Below, piece after piece: positions 44,217 through 54,867 of a stretch of 64,000 bases of DNA (the first letter of the stretch is position 1; every line of letters starts with the position of its first letter). The notes below the pieces were generated by a model that had not been told where the DNA came from, searched no databases, and was given only the letters and a program-made list of their open reading frames with translations. The position numbers and the translations under genes are program-made. Source of the stretch: Marinicella meishanensis (lineage in GTDB: Bacteria; Pseudomonadota; Gammaproteobacteria; Xanthomonadales; Marinicellaceae); contig NZ_JAIOUV010000007.1 in NCBI RefSeq assembly GCF_019931145.1, forward strand, positions 62,001 through 126,000. The letters run 5' to 3'.

Positions 44217-46121
44217 TCAGTTGATTTCTGGATCCAGGCCAAATTGTTCGGCAAAGGCCAGGTGTCGGGCCAAGGCTTGTTGCAAAATGACTGCGAATAG
44301 GGGGTGGTTGCGAATGGCGTCCATGGCCGGGTCCCGAATGAAATAGGCATGGGCAAAGAAGCCATGGTCCACCGCTGCTTGAAACTGCTTGATGGCCGCT
44401 TCAGGATAGCCGGCCAAGGCATACAACTGGGCCAATTTATAGGCCATTTCACCGTCGAAGTGTTGTTGTTGCAAGCGCTGTTCTACCATGTCATCGATGA
44501 GCCCTTTGGCCGCTTCAAACTGCTCATTGATGATCCAAAACAAGGCGTGCGAAAATTGCCCAAACAAGTCATTGGGGGTTCGTTCCACCACCGCTTGCAG
44601 CAACGGCTTGGCTTGGTCGGGGCGTTGCGACAACACCAGATTCAAACCCCGATAGTAATCATGGTAGGCATTGCCTGGCTCAGCCAACAGACTGAGGTGC
44701 TCATCAAAACGATTCAAGTACAACAATGAATTGGGGGCTTGGTAAATCGGTTTCTTGCTGTAAAAATAAGGATCCAGCTGGCGAATCCGGCTGATCAACT
44801 GCGTGGCTTGATGTAAAAAGCCGGCATAGCGCAAAGTATACACTTTGATGTTCAACATCACCGGATCATGCCAATCGGCATCAGCCGCCAACTCATAGGC
44901 TTTTTCCACTTGATTGGTTTCCGTCAGCATGACGTTGCGGCCGATGGTCAATGCCTGGTATTTACCCGGCGCCAATTGTTCCACTTTCGCAGCCATGGCC
45001 AGGGCCTTTTCGTAGTTGTCAGTGGATTGTCCGCAGACATAGACCAATTTAAAGTAGTGTGCGAACAATTGAAACCAGGCATAGGCAAAATTCGGGTCAT
45101 TGGTCGTGGCTTTTTGCAACAGCTGCTCAGACTGCAAAATTTCTTTGCATGAGTCTCGACGCATCAAGTGATGGGCTTGCAACACCATGCGATAGGCCTC
45201 GGGATCATTGGTTTCATTGAAACCATCACTGCGGATGGTGACGCCTGGCTTGATCAATTGAATGATTTCCCGGATGGTATCCCGTTGTTGTTTGTACAGC
45301 TCTTTGAGGTCTTGGCTGTTGGCCGGGTACGGAAAGGAGAATTGGCCCAATGAAAAGGGTGTCAGTTGCCCATTGGCATCGGCTTTGTGCAGCTCAAATC
45401 CCAGCATGATCCGCGAATCCGAGTATTGAGTCAGTTCCCCTTGGATGATGAAATTGGCTCGGGTGGCTTGTTGGATGGCCCACAGATCATGCCACTGGTC
45501 TTGCCAAGCCAACAGGCTGTCTGGGTGGATCACCCGCATGTTCAAATTCAAGCCCAATTGCGCCACCATTTGATCAATGATGGAATAGGACATCACCGAC
45601 ACGGCCGCTGAATCGGCTGGAATCTGAATGGGCATGATGGCAATGATGGGATGGGCGGTGAGCTGGTTGGCACTGACTGGCTCCTGTGGCGAGCCACCCC
45701 AGCGAAATACCCACAAAATCACCCCAGCGGTGAGCAGCGCAACCAGGGGCATGGTCCATTTTTTCATGCTGGCTTGCCCAACACTGGCTTCCTCACCTTG
45801 ATCGACCACAGTCAACGGCTCAGGCGGCATGAACTGATACCCTTTACCGCGCACCGTGCGGATGTGTGATTGTTCACTGTCCTTGTCATCCAGCACCTTT
45901 CTCAGTTCATAGATGGTGCGGGTGATGACATGGTCAGTCAGCGTTCGCCCCTGCCACAACTCATTGAACATGTCATCTTTGGAAACCACCCGATCACGGT
46001 GCTTGATCAACAGCAATAAGGCATCGAACACTTGCGGTTCCAGTTCGATTTCTGCGCCATTTTTGTACAGTCTGACCGTCTCCACATTGAGCAGAAAAGG
46101 GCCAAATTCAAATGCTTTCAT
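44217..46121 (-). CDS. CadC/ToxR-like transmembrane regulator with TPR-type sensor domain
   Basis: A 634-residue regulator. Residues 1-~98 form an OmpR-type winged helix: EIELEPQVFDALLLLIKH, recognition region DHVITRTIYELRKVLDD and wing IRTVRGKGYQF. A single transmembrane helix spans about 122-139. The large C-terminal part is periplasmic, with a TolB-like stretch and then TPR-like helix pairs (PNFAYAWFQLFAHYF, YKLAQLYALAGYPEAAIKQF). There is no phosphorylation domain, so it works by direct membrane signalling. The frame is open to 46316 but the family start is ATG 46121. It diverges from the propeller gene at 46335, a probable target. Confidence 0.88.
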   Translation of the reverse strand: MKAFEFGPFLLNVETVRLYKNGAEIELEPQVFDALLLLIKHRDRVVSKDDMFNELWQGRTLTDHVITRTIYELRKVLDDKDSEQSHIRTVRGKGYQFMPPEPLTVVDQGEEASVGQASMKKWTMPLVALLTAGVILWVFRWGGSPQEPVSANQLTAHPIIAIMPIQIPADSAAVSVMSYSIIDQMVAQLGLNLNMRVIHPDSLLAWQDQWHDLWAIQQATRANFIIQGELTQYSDSRIMLGFELHKADANGQLTPFSLGQFSFPYPANSQDLKELYKQQRDTIREIIQLIKPGVTIRSDGFNETNDPEAYRMVLQAHHLMRRDSCKEILQSEQLLQKATTNDPNFAYAWFQLFAHYFKLVYVCGQSTDNYEKALAMAAKVEQLAPGKYQALTIGRNVMLTETNQVEKAYELAADADWHDPVMLNIKVYTLRYAGFLHQATQLISRIRQLDPYFYSKKPIYQAPNSLLYLNRFDEHLSLLAEPGNAYHDYYRGLNLVLSQRPDQAKPLLQAVVERTPNDLFGQFSHALFWIINEQFEAAKGLIDDMVEQRLQQQHFDGEMAYKLAQLYALAGYPEAAIKQFQAAVDHGFFAHAYFIRDPAMDAIRNHPLFAVILQQALARHLAFAEQFGLDPEIN

Positions 46122-46269
46122 GATGGGTTGTGGGTTTAAATATAGCAATCCTTGGTTGGTTATTTTAGGCGATTCCAACCGGTGGCGTAAGGGTAATCGG
46201 TCACACAATCCACAATCCATGCCCCCAGGCTGGCTGCTCAGGCAACAGAACCGGGGTGAAGCATGACTT

Positions 46270-46300
46270 TTGACAGATATCACCTCCCATGCGGTATGAT
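46270..46300 (+). promoter_or_regulatory. candidate promoter of the 1092-residue propeller gene
   Basis: TTGACA (46270-46275) and TATGAT (46295-46300) are spaced 19 bp, longer than ideal, which suits a promoter that needs an activator such as the divergent CadC-like protein. The start codon lies 34 bp downstream. Confidence 0.4.
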
Positions 46301-46334
46301 AGATTCTTTGCACCATTCAAAAAGAGGATCACTC

Positions 46335-49300
46335 ATGTTCAAACATCACAAACTGCTGGTCATCACCGCGTTGATGGTCATCACCGCGGCTTGGCTGCCA
46401 CCGGCATACGCCAAAACCAAAAAAGCCGACGCACACCCACTGGCCAACCTGCCCTTGCGCAACATCGGCCCGGCCATGATTTCAGGGCGCATCTCGGATT
46501 TCGCCTTTCATCCCGACAAAAAGCATGAGTTTTATGTGGCCACGGCTTCAGGCAATTTATGGAAAACCAGCAACAACACCATCACCTGGGAACCCATTTT
46601 TGAGCACCAGGGCTCCTATTCTTTGGGGGTGGTTGAAATTGATCCCAACAACCCTTTGGTGATTTGGGCTGGCACCGGTGAAAACAACTCACAACGCTCA
46701 GTGGCCTTCGGCGATGGCATATACAAGACCACCGACGGCGGCAAAACCTGGAACAACATGGGCCTGAAGGACTCCAATCACATTGCTCAAATTTGGATCA
46801 ACCCACAAGACAGCGACACCGTGCTGGTGGCTGCCCAAGGTCCTTTGTGGAGCAACGGTGGCGATCGCGGCCTGTACAAGACCACCGATGGTGGAGACAA
46901 CTGGGAGCGCATCCTGTACATCGACAAATACACCGGGGTCAATGAATTTGTCATCGATCCTGACAACACCGACCACATCGTGGCCAGCTCATACCAGCGT
47001 CGACGGCATGTGTGGACTTTGATCAATGGTGGCCCTGGCAGTGGCATCCACAAATCCACCGATGGTGGGGTGACCTGGAAAGAAATCAAAGCCGGCTTGC
47101 CCAAAGACCACATGGGCCGCATCGGCTTGGCCAACGCCCCGTCACAACCCAAAACCATTTACGCCATCATTGAAGCCAATGACAAAGAGCAAGGCGTTTA
47201 CCGCTCACTGGATTTTGGCCAAAATTGGCACAAGCAATCCAGCTACATGACCAACAGTCCACAATACTACAATGAGTTGATTGTGGACCCACACAATCCT
47301 GATCGCATTTATTCGATGAACACCTTCACCAACATCTCTGAAGACGGCGGCAAAACCTGGACGCCTTTGTCATTGAAATATCGACATGTGGATGACCATG
47401 CGCTGTGGATTGATCCTGACAACACCGAACACCTGTATATTGGAGGTGATGGCGGTATTTATGAGTCATGGGATCGTGGCCAAACCTGGCGCCACATCCA
47501 AAACCTGCCCATTGGCCAGTTTTACCGCATTGAACCGGACAATGCCGAACCCTTTTACAACGTCTGTGGCGGTACCCAGGACAACAACTCATTGTGCGCC
47601 CCATCCCGCACCAATGATATCCATGGCATCACCAATGCCGATTGGCACATCATTCTGGGCGGCGACGGCTACGAGCCTCAATTTGATCCCAATGATCCCA
47701 ACATCGTGTACGCACAATACCAATATGGCGGCTTGGCCCGCTACGACCGCCGCACCATGGAACGCATTTACATCACCCCCCACCCGCCGGCCGATGAACC
47801 GGCTTACAAGTGGAACTGGAATTCACCCTTGTTGCTGAGCCCACACCACAGCACGCGGCTGTATTATGGGGCAGAAAAATTGTTCCGATCAGACGATCGC
47901 GGTGATTCCTGGACCGTGATCAGCCCCGATTTGACCCAACAAATTGATCGCAATGAATTGGCAGTCATGGATCGGGTTTGGGGCGTTGACACCATTGCCA
48001 AAAATGTGTCCACTTCGATGTATGGCAGCCTGATCGGCATCAGCGAAAGCCCGGTGCAAGCCGATCTGTTGATGACCGGCAGTGACGACGGGGTCATCAG
48101 TGTGTCCACAGACGGCGGGGACAATTGGCGCTCGGTGAAGAAATTCTCCGGGGTGCCCGACATGTCGTATGTGTCCGATGTGTTGTTCTCGCAACACAAT
48201 GCCGAAGTGGCTTACGCCACCTTTGACAACCACAAACGCGGTGATTACAAACCCTATGTGTTGCGTTCCAATGACCAGGGCAAAAGCTGGAAATCGATCA
48301 GCAGCAACTTACCTGAAAGGGGCTTCGCCCACACCATCGTGGAAGATCATGTGGACCCGAATTTGTTGTTTGTTGGCACCGAGTACGGGGTGTTTTTCAC
48401 GCAAAATGGTGGTGACTCCTGGGTTGAATTGAAACAACTGCCAACCATCGCAGTGCGTGATTTGGCCATTCAGAAAAGAGAAAACGACCTGGTGGTCGGG
48501 ACCTTTGGTCGTGGCGTGTACATCTTGGATGATTACACCCCATTGCGCACCCAAGTCACTGATTTGAAAACCGATGAAGCCACTTTATTTCCAGTCAAGG
48601 ACGCGTGGTTGTATGTCGAAGGCGACCAGTTTGATGACCGCGTCAAAGGGTCTTCGGGCAGTGACTTCTTCACCGCCCCCAATCCACCCTATGGGGCCAC
48701 GTTTTCATACCACCTGAAAGCCGAATTCAAAACCCTCAAAGCACAACGCCGAGCGGCAGAGATTAAAAAGGAAAATGCCGGTGAAGACACCCCCTACCCG
48801 TCTTGGGATGCCCTGCGAACTGAAGACAACGAGGAAGCTCCGATGGTGTTCTTGTTGATTGAAGATGCACAAGGCAATGTCATCCAACGGGTGCCGGCGA
48901 AAAACAAAGCTGGCTTCCAACGGGTGCAATGGGACATGCGCTACCCAGCGCCAGACCCAGTCAGCCTAAAAAAACCCGGTTTCGTGCCTTATTGGGTCTC
49001 GCCACCGATGGGCCCACTGGCCGTGCCTGGCAACTACCAGGCCACCTTGATGAAACGCCAAGGGGGTGAATTGATCGCCCTGAGTGAAGCGCAATCCTTC
49101 AGACTGAAATCGATGGACAACAGCCCTGAAATTTCTGACAACCCCGCTGCGGTGCTGGCCTTCAAACAAGAGTTGGCTGAAATGCAACGCCGCACCGATG
49201 GCGCCAGTGGTAAACTCAGAGAAATCGAGAACCGCTTGAAGCATTTGGTCAAAGCCGTGGACCTGGCCACCGACAGCACCGAAGCCCAGGCCCAAACCGT

Positions 49301-49613
49301 GCGCGATCTGCAACAGCGCTTGACCGAGCTGAAAGTGGTCATGTGGGGTGATCAGGTGATCGCTGCCAGACAAGAACCGGTGCCTTGGTCGGTGTCACAA
49401 CGGGTTGGCAGTTTGTATGGTGGTTTGATTGAATCACAAGCCGACATTCCAGGCAATTATCGGGAGTCCATGAAAGTGGCGGCCAGTCAGTTGTCCACCG
49501 CTTTGAAAACGCTGCATATGCTGGATACCGATTTGCGGATGTTTGAAGAGGAGCTGGAGGAACATGGCGCTCCTTGGACCCCGGGTCGCATGCCCAGCTT
49601 GGGATTGAAATAA
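46335..49613 (+). CDS. large secreted VPS10/BNR-type beta-propeller protein
   Basis: A 1092-residue exported protein (signal peptide ending PAYAKT). The N-terminal ~730 residues are two propellers of sortilin/VPS10 type. Their Asp-box motifs include GNLWKTSNNTITWE, GIYKTTDGGKTWNN, GLYKTTDGGDNWER, GIHKSTDGGVTWKE and VLRSNDQGKSWKS. Then comes a beta-sandwich-like region (VIQRVPAKNKAGFQRVQWDMRY in part) and a helical C-terminus with heptad-like stretches. This is the common architecture of glycosyl-hydrolase-like proteins of marine proteobacteria and Bacteroidetes; no catalytic residues are certain. Start 46335 has AGAGGA. A long hairpin follows the stop. Confidence 0.87.
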   Translation: MFKHHKLLVITALMVITAAWLPPAYAKTKKADAHPLANLPLRNIGPAMISGRISDFAFHPDKKHEFYVATASGNLWKTSNNTITWEPIFEHQGSYSLGVVEIDPNNPLVIWAGTGENNSQRSVAFGDGIYKTTDGGKTWNNMGLKDSNHIAQIWINPQDSDTVLVAAQGPLWSNGGDRGLYKTTDGGDNWERILYIDKYTGVNEFVIDPDNTDHIVASSYQRRRHVWTLINGGPGSGIHKSTDGGVTWKEIKAGLPKDHMGRIGLANAPSQPKTIYAIIEANDKEQGVYRSLDFGQNWHKQSSYMTNSPQYYNELIVDPHNPDRIYSMNTFTNISEDGGKTWTPLSLKYRHVDDHALWIDPDNTEHLYIGGDGGIYESWDRGQTWRHIQNLPIGQFYRIEPDNAEPFYNVCGGTQDNNSLCAPSRTNDIHGITNADWHIILGGDGYEPQFDPNDPNIVYAQYQYGGLARYDRRTMERIYITPHPPADEPAYKWNWNSPLLLSPHHSTRLYYGAEKLFRSDDRGDSWTVISPDLTQQIDRNELAVMDRVWGVDTIAKNVSTSMYGSLIGISESPVQADLLMTGSDDGVISVSTDGGDNWRSVKKFSGVPDMSYVSDVLFSQHNAEVAYATFDNHKRGDYKPYVLRSNDQGKSWKSISSNLPERGFAHTIVEDHVDPNLLFVGTEYGVFFTQNGGDSWVELKQLPTIAVRDLAIQKRENDLVVGTFGRGVYILDDYTPLRTQVTDLKTDEATLFPVKDAWLYVEGDQFDDRVKGSSGSDFFTAPNPPYGATFSYHLKAEFKTLKAQRRAAEIKKENAGEDTPYPSWDALRTEDNEEAPMVFLLIEDAQGNVIQRVPAKNKAGFQRVQWDMRYPAPDPVSLKKPGFVPYWVSPPMGPLAVPGNYQATLMKRQGGELIALSEAQSFRLKSMDNSPEISDNPAAVLAFKQELAEMQRRTDGASGKLREIENRLKHLVKAVDLATDSTEAQAQTVRDLQQRLTELKVVMWGDQVIAARQEPVPWSVSQRVGSLYGGLIESQADIPGNYRESMKVAASQLSTALKTLHMLDTDLRMFEEELEEHGAPWTPGRMPSLGLK

Positions 49614-49620
49614 GCACCTG

Positions 49621-49658
49621 AATCAGGCCACTCAACATCCTGTTGGGTGGCCTTGATT
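49621..49658 (+). terminator. hairpin after the large propeller gene
   Basis: AATCAGGCCACTCAAC pairs with GTTGGGTGGCCTTGATT, giving a long stem with small mismatches but only a short T-run. It may terminate or protect the transcript end. Confidence 0.6.
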
Positions 49659-49688
49659 TGAAATTCTGGCCAGTGCTAAACTGGTCTG

Positions 49689-51068
49689 ATGTTGCGTTCA
49701 CTTTTCAAACACTCACAGTTGCTGATTGCCCTATTGGTCATCAGCGCTTGTCAAGGCAACAAACCCGATCTGGCCCGGTTGTATCAATTCTCCCAACCGA
49801 ACCAAGCAGCCCAACCTCCGGTGATTTTGATTCATGGCATCATGGGCAGTAAACTCAGAGACCGCAACAGCTTCGAAGAAATCTGGTTTGGCAACCTGAT
49901 TGATCTGTTGTTTTCGAGCTACCATGCAATCAAGCTATCCTTTAACCCACTCACCTTAGAGCCCATCACCGATGAGTTGGAAGCGTTTGAAATAGCTGAC
50001 CAAGCCGCTGGCACCGATTTTTATCGGGCCATCATCGACACTTTGCAGGCCTATGCCAATTATCAAATCAGCCATCCCGGGCAGTTTGATCCCACCAACC
50101 TGAGAAAACTTTACATCTTCAATTATGATTGGCGACAAGACAATCAGAAAACGGCCGCCCAATTGTCTCAATTCATCACCCGCATCCAAGATGACCACCG
50201 TGACCCTGATTTAAAATTTGACATCATTGCCCATTCCATGGGCGGCCTGATCACCCGCTACTACCTTCGCTATGGAGAAACCGATGTGTTGAATGACAAC
50301 AATTTTCCCATGAATCAAGCGGGCTCCAAACATGTCCGAAAAGTGATTCTCTTGGGCACCCCCAACTTGGGCTCGGTGGGTTCAGTCAAGTCATTCATCA
50401 CGGGGTTGAAAGTGGGTTTGAGGAAAGTCCCCACCGAAGTGTTGGTCACCATGCCCAGTGTTTATCAACTGTTTCCCCACAGCATCAACAACTGGGTGAT
50501 CGATGTCAATGGCAATCCTCTGGATTACGATGTGTTCGATGTCAGCACTTGGCAACAGTTTCAATGGTCCATTTTTGATCCCAAAGTCCGCCATCGAATC
50601 TTGGCAGGGTTCGAAAATGAGGCTGAGGGAGCCCAATACTTGGCCAGTCTTGAAGACTATTTTCATAAGCACATTGAGCGGGCTCGGCGTTTTGTGTGGT
50701 CATTGACCATTCCTGTTGATGATCCCTCCTACCGCTTGGTGGTGATGGGAGGAGACTGCGAGTTAACCCCAGCCAGGATTTTGTTGGAAACCAGCGATAC
50801 GGGTCGTCAAGCCATCCGCTTGACACCCAAGCAAATTGAAGAACCAGTTCCGGGGGTTGATTATGACCGCTTGATGCTCGAACCTGGAGATGGCACAGTC
50901 ACCAAAGCCTCTTTATTGGCCAGAGATGTGTTGGACCCGACAGTGCCCCGACACAAATACAGCTTTTTTCCCATTGATTACCCTTATTTTCTGTGTGAAC
51001 CCCATTCCACCCTCACTTCAAACATCAACTTTCAAGACAACTTACTCAACATTCTGTTAACCCGATAA
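49689..51068 (+). CDS. LCAT-like lipase/acyltransferase lipoprotein
   Basis: A 459-residue alpha/beta hydrolase related to lecithin:cholesterol acyltransferase. A lipobox (LLVISAC, Cys at residue 21) anchors it to the envelope. Motifs are PVILIHGIMGSKL (oxyanion region), FNYDWRQDN, the nucleophile elbow IAHSMGGLITRYYL with catalytic Ser, and LLGTPNLGSVGSV. Candidate acid and His residues lie near LEPGDGTV and EPHSTL in the last third. It probably cleaves or transfers acyl chains of lipids at the cell surface. It converges with the acyl-CoA dehydrogenase gene with only 3 bp between them. Confidence 0.85.
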   Translation: MLRSLFKHSQLLIALLVISACQGNKPDLARLYQFSQPNQAAQPPVILIHGIMGSKLRDRNSFEEIWFGNLIDLLFSSYHAIKLSFNPLTLEPITDELEAFEIADQAAGTDFYRAIIDTLQAYANYQISHPGQFDPTNLRKLYIFNYDWRQDNQKTAAQLSQFITRIQDDHRDPDLKFDIIAHSMGGLITRYYLRYGETDVLNDNNFPMNQAGSKHVRKVILLGTPNLGSVGSVKSFITGLKVGLRKVPTEVLVTMPSVYQLFPHSINNWVIDVNGNPLDYDVFDVSTWQQFQWSIFDPKVRHRILAGFENEAEGAQYLASLEDYFHKHIERARRFVWSLTIPVDDPSYRLVVMGGDCELTPARILLETSDTGRQAIRLTPKQIEEPVPGVDYDRLMLEPGDGTVTKASLLARDVLDPTVPRHKYSFFPIDYPYFLCEPHSTLTSNINFQDNLLNILLTR

Positions 51069-51071
51069 GCC

Positions 51072-52883
51072 TCAAAATCCAGCCTCGGCAAAGTCCAGAC
51101 AGGTGCTGTCGAGTTTTGCCAACAACGACAAGGGTGCTTTAATGGTGGGCAGTTCATAACGATAGAAATAACGACAGGTGTCGATTTTACCTTGGTAGAA
51201 TGAGCGCTCTGCTGCGCTGTTGGCAGTCGGTAACTGCTGTTCGGCCATGATTGCCTGACGCAACCACATCCAAGCCACCACCACGTGGCCAAAAGCATCC
51301 AAATACAGGGTGGCATTGGCCAGATAGGCAGCCGCTCCCTTGGCCGCCACTTGTTGTTGCATGGTCAGGGTGGTTTGCAGTAAAGTTTGCGCCGCACTGG
51401 CCAGTTCTTGTCCCCAGGCTTGGGCCTGTTCACAATCTGCTGCCTCGGCCAGGGTTTCACTCATCACTTGGTGCAAGGCTTGGGCGGAGGCCCCTTGATT
51501 TTGCGTCACTTTGCGGCCCAACAAATCCATGGCCTGGATGCCCTTGGTGCCTTCATGAATCGGGTTCAAGCGGTTGTCGCGATACAGCCGTTCCACCGGA
51601 TAGTCACGGGTGTAGCCATAACCGCCATGTACTTGAATGGCCAGGTCATTGGCCCGCAAGCCAAATTCGGCGGGCCAGGATTTGGCCACCGGGGTGAGGA
51701 TGTCCAACAAATCAGTGAACCGTTGTGCTGCTGTTTGATCGCCTGCTTCAAGTGAGATCAACCGCTGATCGACCAAGTAGGCACAATACAAGCCCAAGGC
51801 CAAGCCCCCTTCGGCGTAGGCTTTTTGTTGCACCAGCATGCGTTTCACATCGGCGTGTTCAATGATCGGACGCATCGGGCCGGTGGGATCTTTCGCAGAC
51901 ACGTCTCGACCCTGAAGGCGTTCTTTGGCGTAGGCCAAAGCGTGCAAATAACCGGTGTATGCCAAGGATGTGGCCCCCATGCCAACGCCGATGCGGGCTT
52001 CGTTCATCATCTGAAACATATATGTCAAGCCATTGCCAGGTTCACCGACCAACCAAGCCTTGGCACCGCCATTTTCGCCAAAATGCAACACCGTGTTGAC
52101 GGTGCCTCGAAAACCCATTTTGTGGTTGAGGCCGGCCAGACTGACGTCATTGCGGTCACCCAGACTGCCGTCGTCATTGACCCAAAATTTGGGCACGATG
52201 AACAAGGAAATGCCTTTGACTCCAGCCTCTCCACCGGGGATTTTGGCCAACACCAAGTGCACGATGTTTTCACTCATGTCGTGTTCGCCGCCGGAGATCC
52301 ACATTTTGTTGCCAACGATTCGATAAGTCCCATCATCGGCTGGCATGGCCTGGGTTTTGATGTCGGCCAGGGAAGAACCTGCTTGCGTTTCGGACAGGCA
52401 CATGGTGCCGAAATAACGGCCTTCGATCAAAGGTTTGAGAAACAACCTTTGTTGTTGCTCATTGCCATAACTGGCCAACAAATTGCCGGCCCCAGCCGAC
52501 AACAAGGCATAGGCCGATGTCGACACATTGGCCGCACCCAAGATGAAGGCCACCGCCTGGCCCACCACATGCGGCAACTGCAGACCGCCAAACCGCTCAT
52601 CAAACACCGCAGCGGGTATGCCCGCCTCCACCAAGGCATCCAGCGCGGCTTTGACTTCGGAAATGATTTTCACCCGACCATCGATCAATTCGGGCTCATG
52701 CGCATCCACCAAAGCGGCATGGGGCTGAAATTTTTCTTCGGCCAGTTTTTCCACCAAATCAAGCAGCTGTTCAAACACGTCTTTGGCATGGTCTTGGTAG
52801 CGGGTGGCGGTGCAAAGCTGTTCGGTCGGCAGGACTTCGTACAACTGAAAGGCCAGATCACGGCGGTTGTATATGTGTGGCAT
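51072..52883 (-). CDS. acyl-CoA dehydrogenase, large C-terminal-domain type
   Basis: A 603-residue FAD enzyme that oxidises acyl-CoA to enoyl-CoA in fatty-acid breakdown. The flavin and substrate motifs [14 protein letters not shown] and [10 protein letters not shown] are present, and [21 protein letters not shown] holds the Glu-Gly-Thr active-site region. The extended length with an extra C-terminal helical domain matches the ACAD group that also includes DmdC-like enzymes. The ribosome site is weak. It lies 111 bp downstream of the DUF2207 gene on the same strand. The chain-length specificity cannot be read. Confidence 0.93.
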   Translation of the reverse strand: MPHIYNRRDLAFQLYEVLPTEQLCTATRYQDHAKDVFEQLLDLVEKLAEEKFQPHAALVDAHEPELIDGRVKIISEVKAALDALVEAGIPAAVFDERFGGLQLPHVVGQAVAFILGAANVSTSAYALLSAGAGNLLASYGNEQQQRLFLKPLIEGRYFGTMCLSETQAGSSLADIKTQAMPADDGTYRIVGNKMWISGGEHDMSENIVHLVLAKIPGGEAGVKGISLFIVPKFWVNDDGSLGDRNDVSLAGLNHKMGFRGTVNTVLHFGENGGAKAWLVGEPGNGLTYMFQMMNEARIGVGMGATSLAYTGYLHALAYAKERLQGRDVSAKDPTGPMRPIIEHADVKRMLVQQKAYAEGGLALGLYCAYLVDQRLISLEAGDQTAAQRFTDLLDILTPVAKSWPAEFGLRANDLAIQVHGGYGYTRDYPVERLYRDNRLNPIHEGTKGIQAMDLLGRKVTQNQGASAQALHQVMSETLAEAADCEQAQAWGQELASAAQTLLQTTLTMQQQVAAKGAAAYLANATLYLDAFGHVVVAWMWLRQAIMAEQQLPTANSAAERSFYQGKIDTCRYFYRYELPTIKAPLSLLAKLDSTCLDFAEAGF

Positions 52884-52994
52884 GGTGACTTGGGGGTGTT
52901 GATTAAGAGCCCATCATTGTAGCTGAATTGAGCCGCTGAATTGAATCATTCAATGCCACGCAAAAAACTCAGCAATGACATCAAAGTAGCCGAC

Positions 52995-54860
52995 TTACCA
53001 ACCACCGCCGCCGCCACCGCCACCGCCACCGCCGGAAAAACCGCCGCCCGATGAAAAACCACCGCTGGATGATGACGGCGGCACTGCGGCGGCCGATACA
53101 GTGGCTGCCATGCCACGGCTCATTTCACCGATGCCCCCTGCCGAGCCCGACAAATTGAATTGACCGCCTGAATACCAATCTGGCCGGTAGCTGTGTTGTG
53201 ACGGATCGGTGCCGGATGCTCGCAGGTGATTGGCAAAACGGTCAGACCATTGATTTTCCACCCCCAAGGCAATGGCATAGGGCAGGTATTTTTCAAACAA
53301 CTCTGAACTCATTTCAGGTGGGTGCATGATGTCCAAGCGGTGCTGTTCGGCGGTGGATAAATACAGTTTAAAGCCTTCAATTTGATCCATCAATTCACGG
53401 CCAAATGGGGTGGGTGATTTCAGCAGGTATATGAACAAACCATTGAGTGCCACCAAAAACACACTCATGATGATGAATTCGATGGGGAAACCGCCCACCG
53501 AAATGCCAAATCCCACCACCATCATGATGCCATGAAACAGCACCGCAATGCTGTCCAACCAACCGCGAGTGGCCCGGAAGATGGTGCCCATGACAAACAA
53601 AGTGAATATCAGAGGTGCCCAGCTGCGGGCCAAGTGCGGTCCGCTGAGTAAGTTCATGTGCAACATGAAGAAAACCAACACCAGCACACTGATGCCGATG
53701 CCATAAAAACCGAGCATCTTGTTGTCTTTGAAGCACTTCTCCTTGTATTCACTGATCAGCTTTTTGCTGACTTGTTTGATGGCCGTTTTGACCCTGCTGT
53801 CATATTTCTTGTCGATATACAGGCTGTTGCGGCTGCCCAACAAGCGTTTCATGATGATTTTTTCACCTGAAGATTGGGGCGGTAATTGGTTGTCACTGCT
53901 GGTGATTTTGTTGATTTGATAACCCGCTTTGAATTTTTTGATGGTGAGGTAGCCTTTCACTGCCAAATTGATCAAAGCCGCGGTGAAATTTTTGTGGTTG
54001 GTTTTTTCTTCCAAAATGTAACGCATGGCGGCCGGTGAAACCCCTTTGGGGGGATAAAACAAGGGCATGATCACCCCCGGTTCAGGATCCCTGCCCACTT
54101 GGTGCCAGGCTTGCACATAAAACATCAGCAAGGCCACCAAGGTCAACACCATCAACACCCACATCAAATTGTCACTGAAAAAATCCAACAGCCAATGGCT
54201 GTTATCGACCAAGTGTCCCTTGGGAATTTCCAGACTGAAGGTCAAACCTTGATAGGGCTCCAAAGGCTTGGTGCTGGTGATCTGCAAGGTGTTGCCATTG
54301 ATTTCGGAATCAAAATCGGCGCCGGTCTCGCCGGCAAAACCGGTCCACACACCGTGTTTGACCATCGACATGGATACACCATCAGGCAACCGCACGGTGG
54401 CGGTGACCTGGTTCATGGCAAAGCGCCAATCATTACCGGTCACATTCCAAGCAAAGCGATCATGTTCATCCAAAAAGGCGATTTGCCGGTTGGTGCGGTA
54501 GCGAATGACATAGGTTTGTTCGCCCCGATCCACATACCGATTGCGCTCACCGATGTAAATCCTGACGCCGTTGCTCAAATCTTCCAGGTGATGTGGTTCG
54601 GTTTGCCCATTGCGCAAGACTTCTGTGACGGCAAAATCAACCGTTGATTTGGTCAGCAAGGCGGTGTTGTAAATGGTCGGAAAATCCCGATAAATCCCCC
54701 GCTTGATTTGGTCGTGTTCGACCTGTATTCGGATGGTTTCGGTGACCAAAACATTCCCATTGGCTTGGACCGTGATGTCACTGTGAAAATGTTTGATGTG
54801 TTCGACAGCCCCAACTGGCCAGGCCAATAGGCACAACCACAACATCCACCATCCTCTCAT
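52995..54860 (-). CDS. DUF2207 membrane protein with Gly-rich tail
   Basis: A 621-residue protein. A signal peptide is followed by a DUF2207 beta-rich periplasmic domain (VLVTETIRIQVEHDQIKRGIYRDFPT in parts). Then come a membrane helix near residue 245, a cytoplasmic winged-helix-like stretch with AALINLAVKGYLTIKKF, further helices, and a tail of almost pure Gly with Ser. The open frame extends to 54932 inside lemA; I choose ATG 54860, eight bases after the lemA stop, while ATG 54845 has the better ribosome site (AGAGG). DUF2207 and LemA genes are commonly paired, with an unknown envelope role. Confidence 0.87.
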   Translation of the reverse strand: MRGWWMLWLCLLAWPVGAVEHIKHFHSDITVQANGNVLVTETIRIQVEHDQIKRGIYRDFPTIYNTALLTKSTVDFAVTEVLRNGQTEPHHLEDLSNGVRIYIGERNRYVDRGEQTYVIRYRTNRQIAFLDEHDRFAWNVTGNDWRFAMNQVTATVRLPDGVSMSMVKHGVWTGFAGETGADFDSEINGNTLQITSTKPLEPYQGLTFSLEIPKGHLVDNSHWLLDFFSDNLMWVLMVLTLVALLMFYVQAWHQVGRDPEPGVIMPLFYPPKGVSPAAMRYILEEKTNHKNFTAALINLAVKGYLTIKKFKAGYQINKITSSDNQLPPQSSGEKIIMKRLLGSRNSLYIDKKYDSRVKTAIKQVSKKLISEYKEKCFKDNKMLGFYGIGISVLVLVFFMLHMNLLSGPHLARSWAPLIFTLFVMGTIFRATRGWLDSIAVLFHGIMMVVGFGISVGGFPIEFIIMSVFLVALNGLFIYLLKSPTPFGRELMDQIEGFKLYLSTAEQHRLDIMHPPEMSSELFEKYLPYAIALGVENQWSDRFANHLRASGTDPSQHSYRPDWYSGGQFNLSGSAGGIGEMSRGMAATVSAAAVPPSSSSGGFSSGGGFSGGGGGGGGGGGW

Positions 54861-54867
54861 GGATGGC

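Noticed and set aside
51825-52922. 365-codon open frame on the plus strand
   Set aside because: Antisense to the acyl-CoA dehydrogenase gene, whose motifs are intact. The translation is rich in His, Gln and Phe as expected for a shadow.
52995-53040. GGX repeat tract as a CRISPR-like or satellite repeat
   Set aside because: It encodes the Gly-rich tail of the DUF2207 protein, a known feature of such proteins. No spacers are present.
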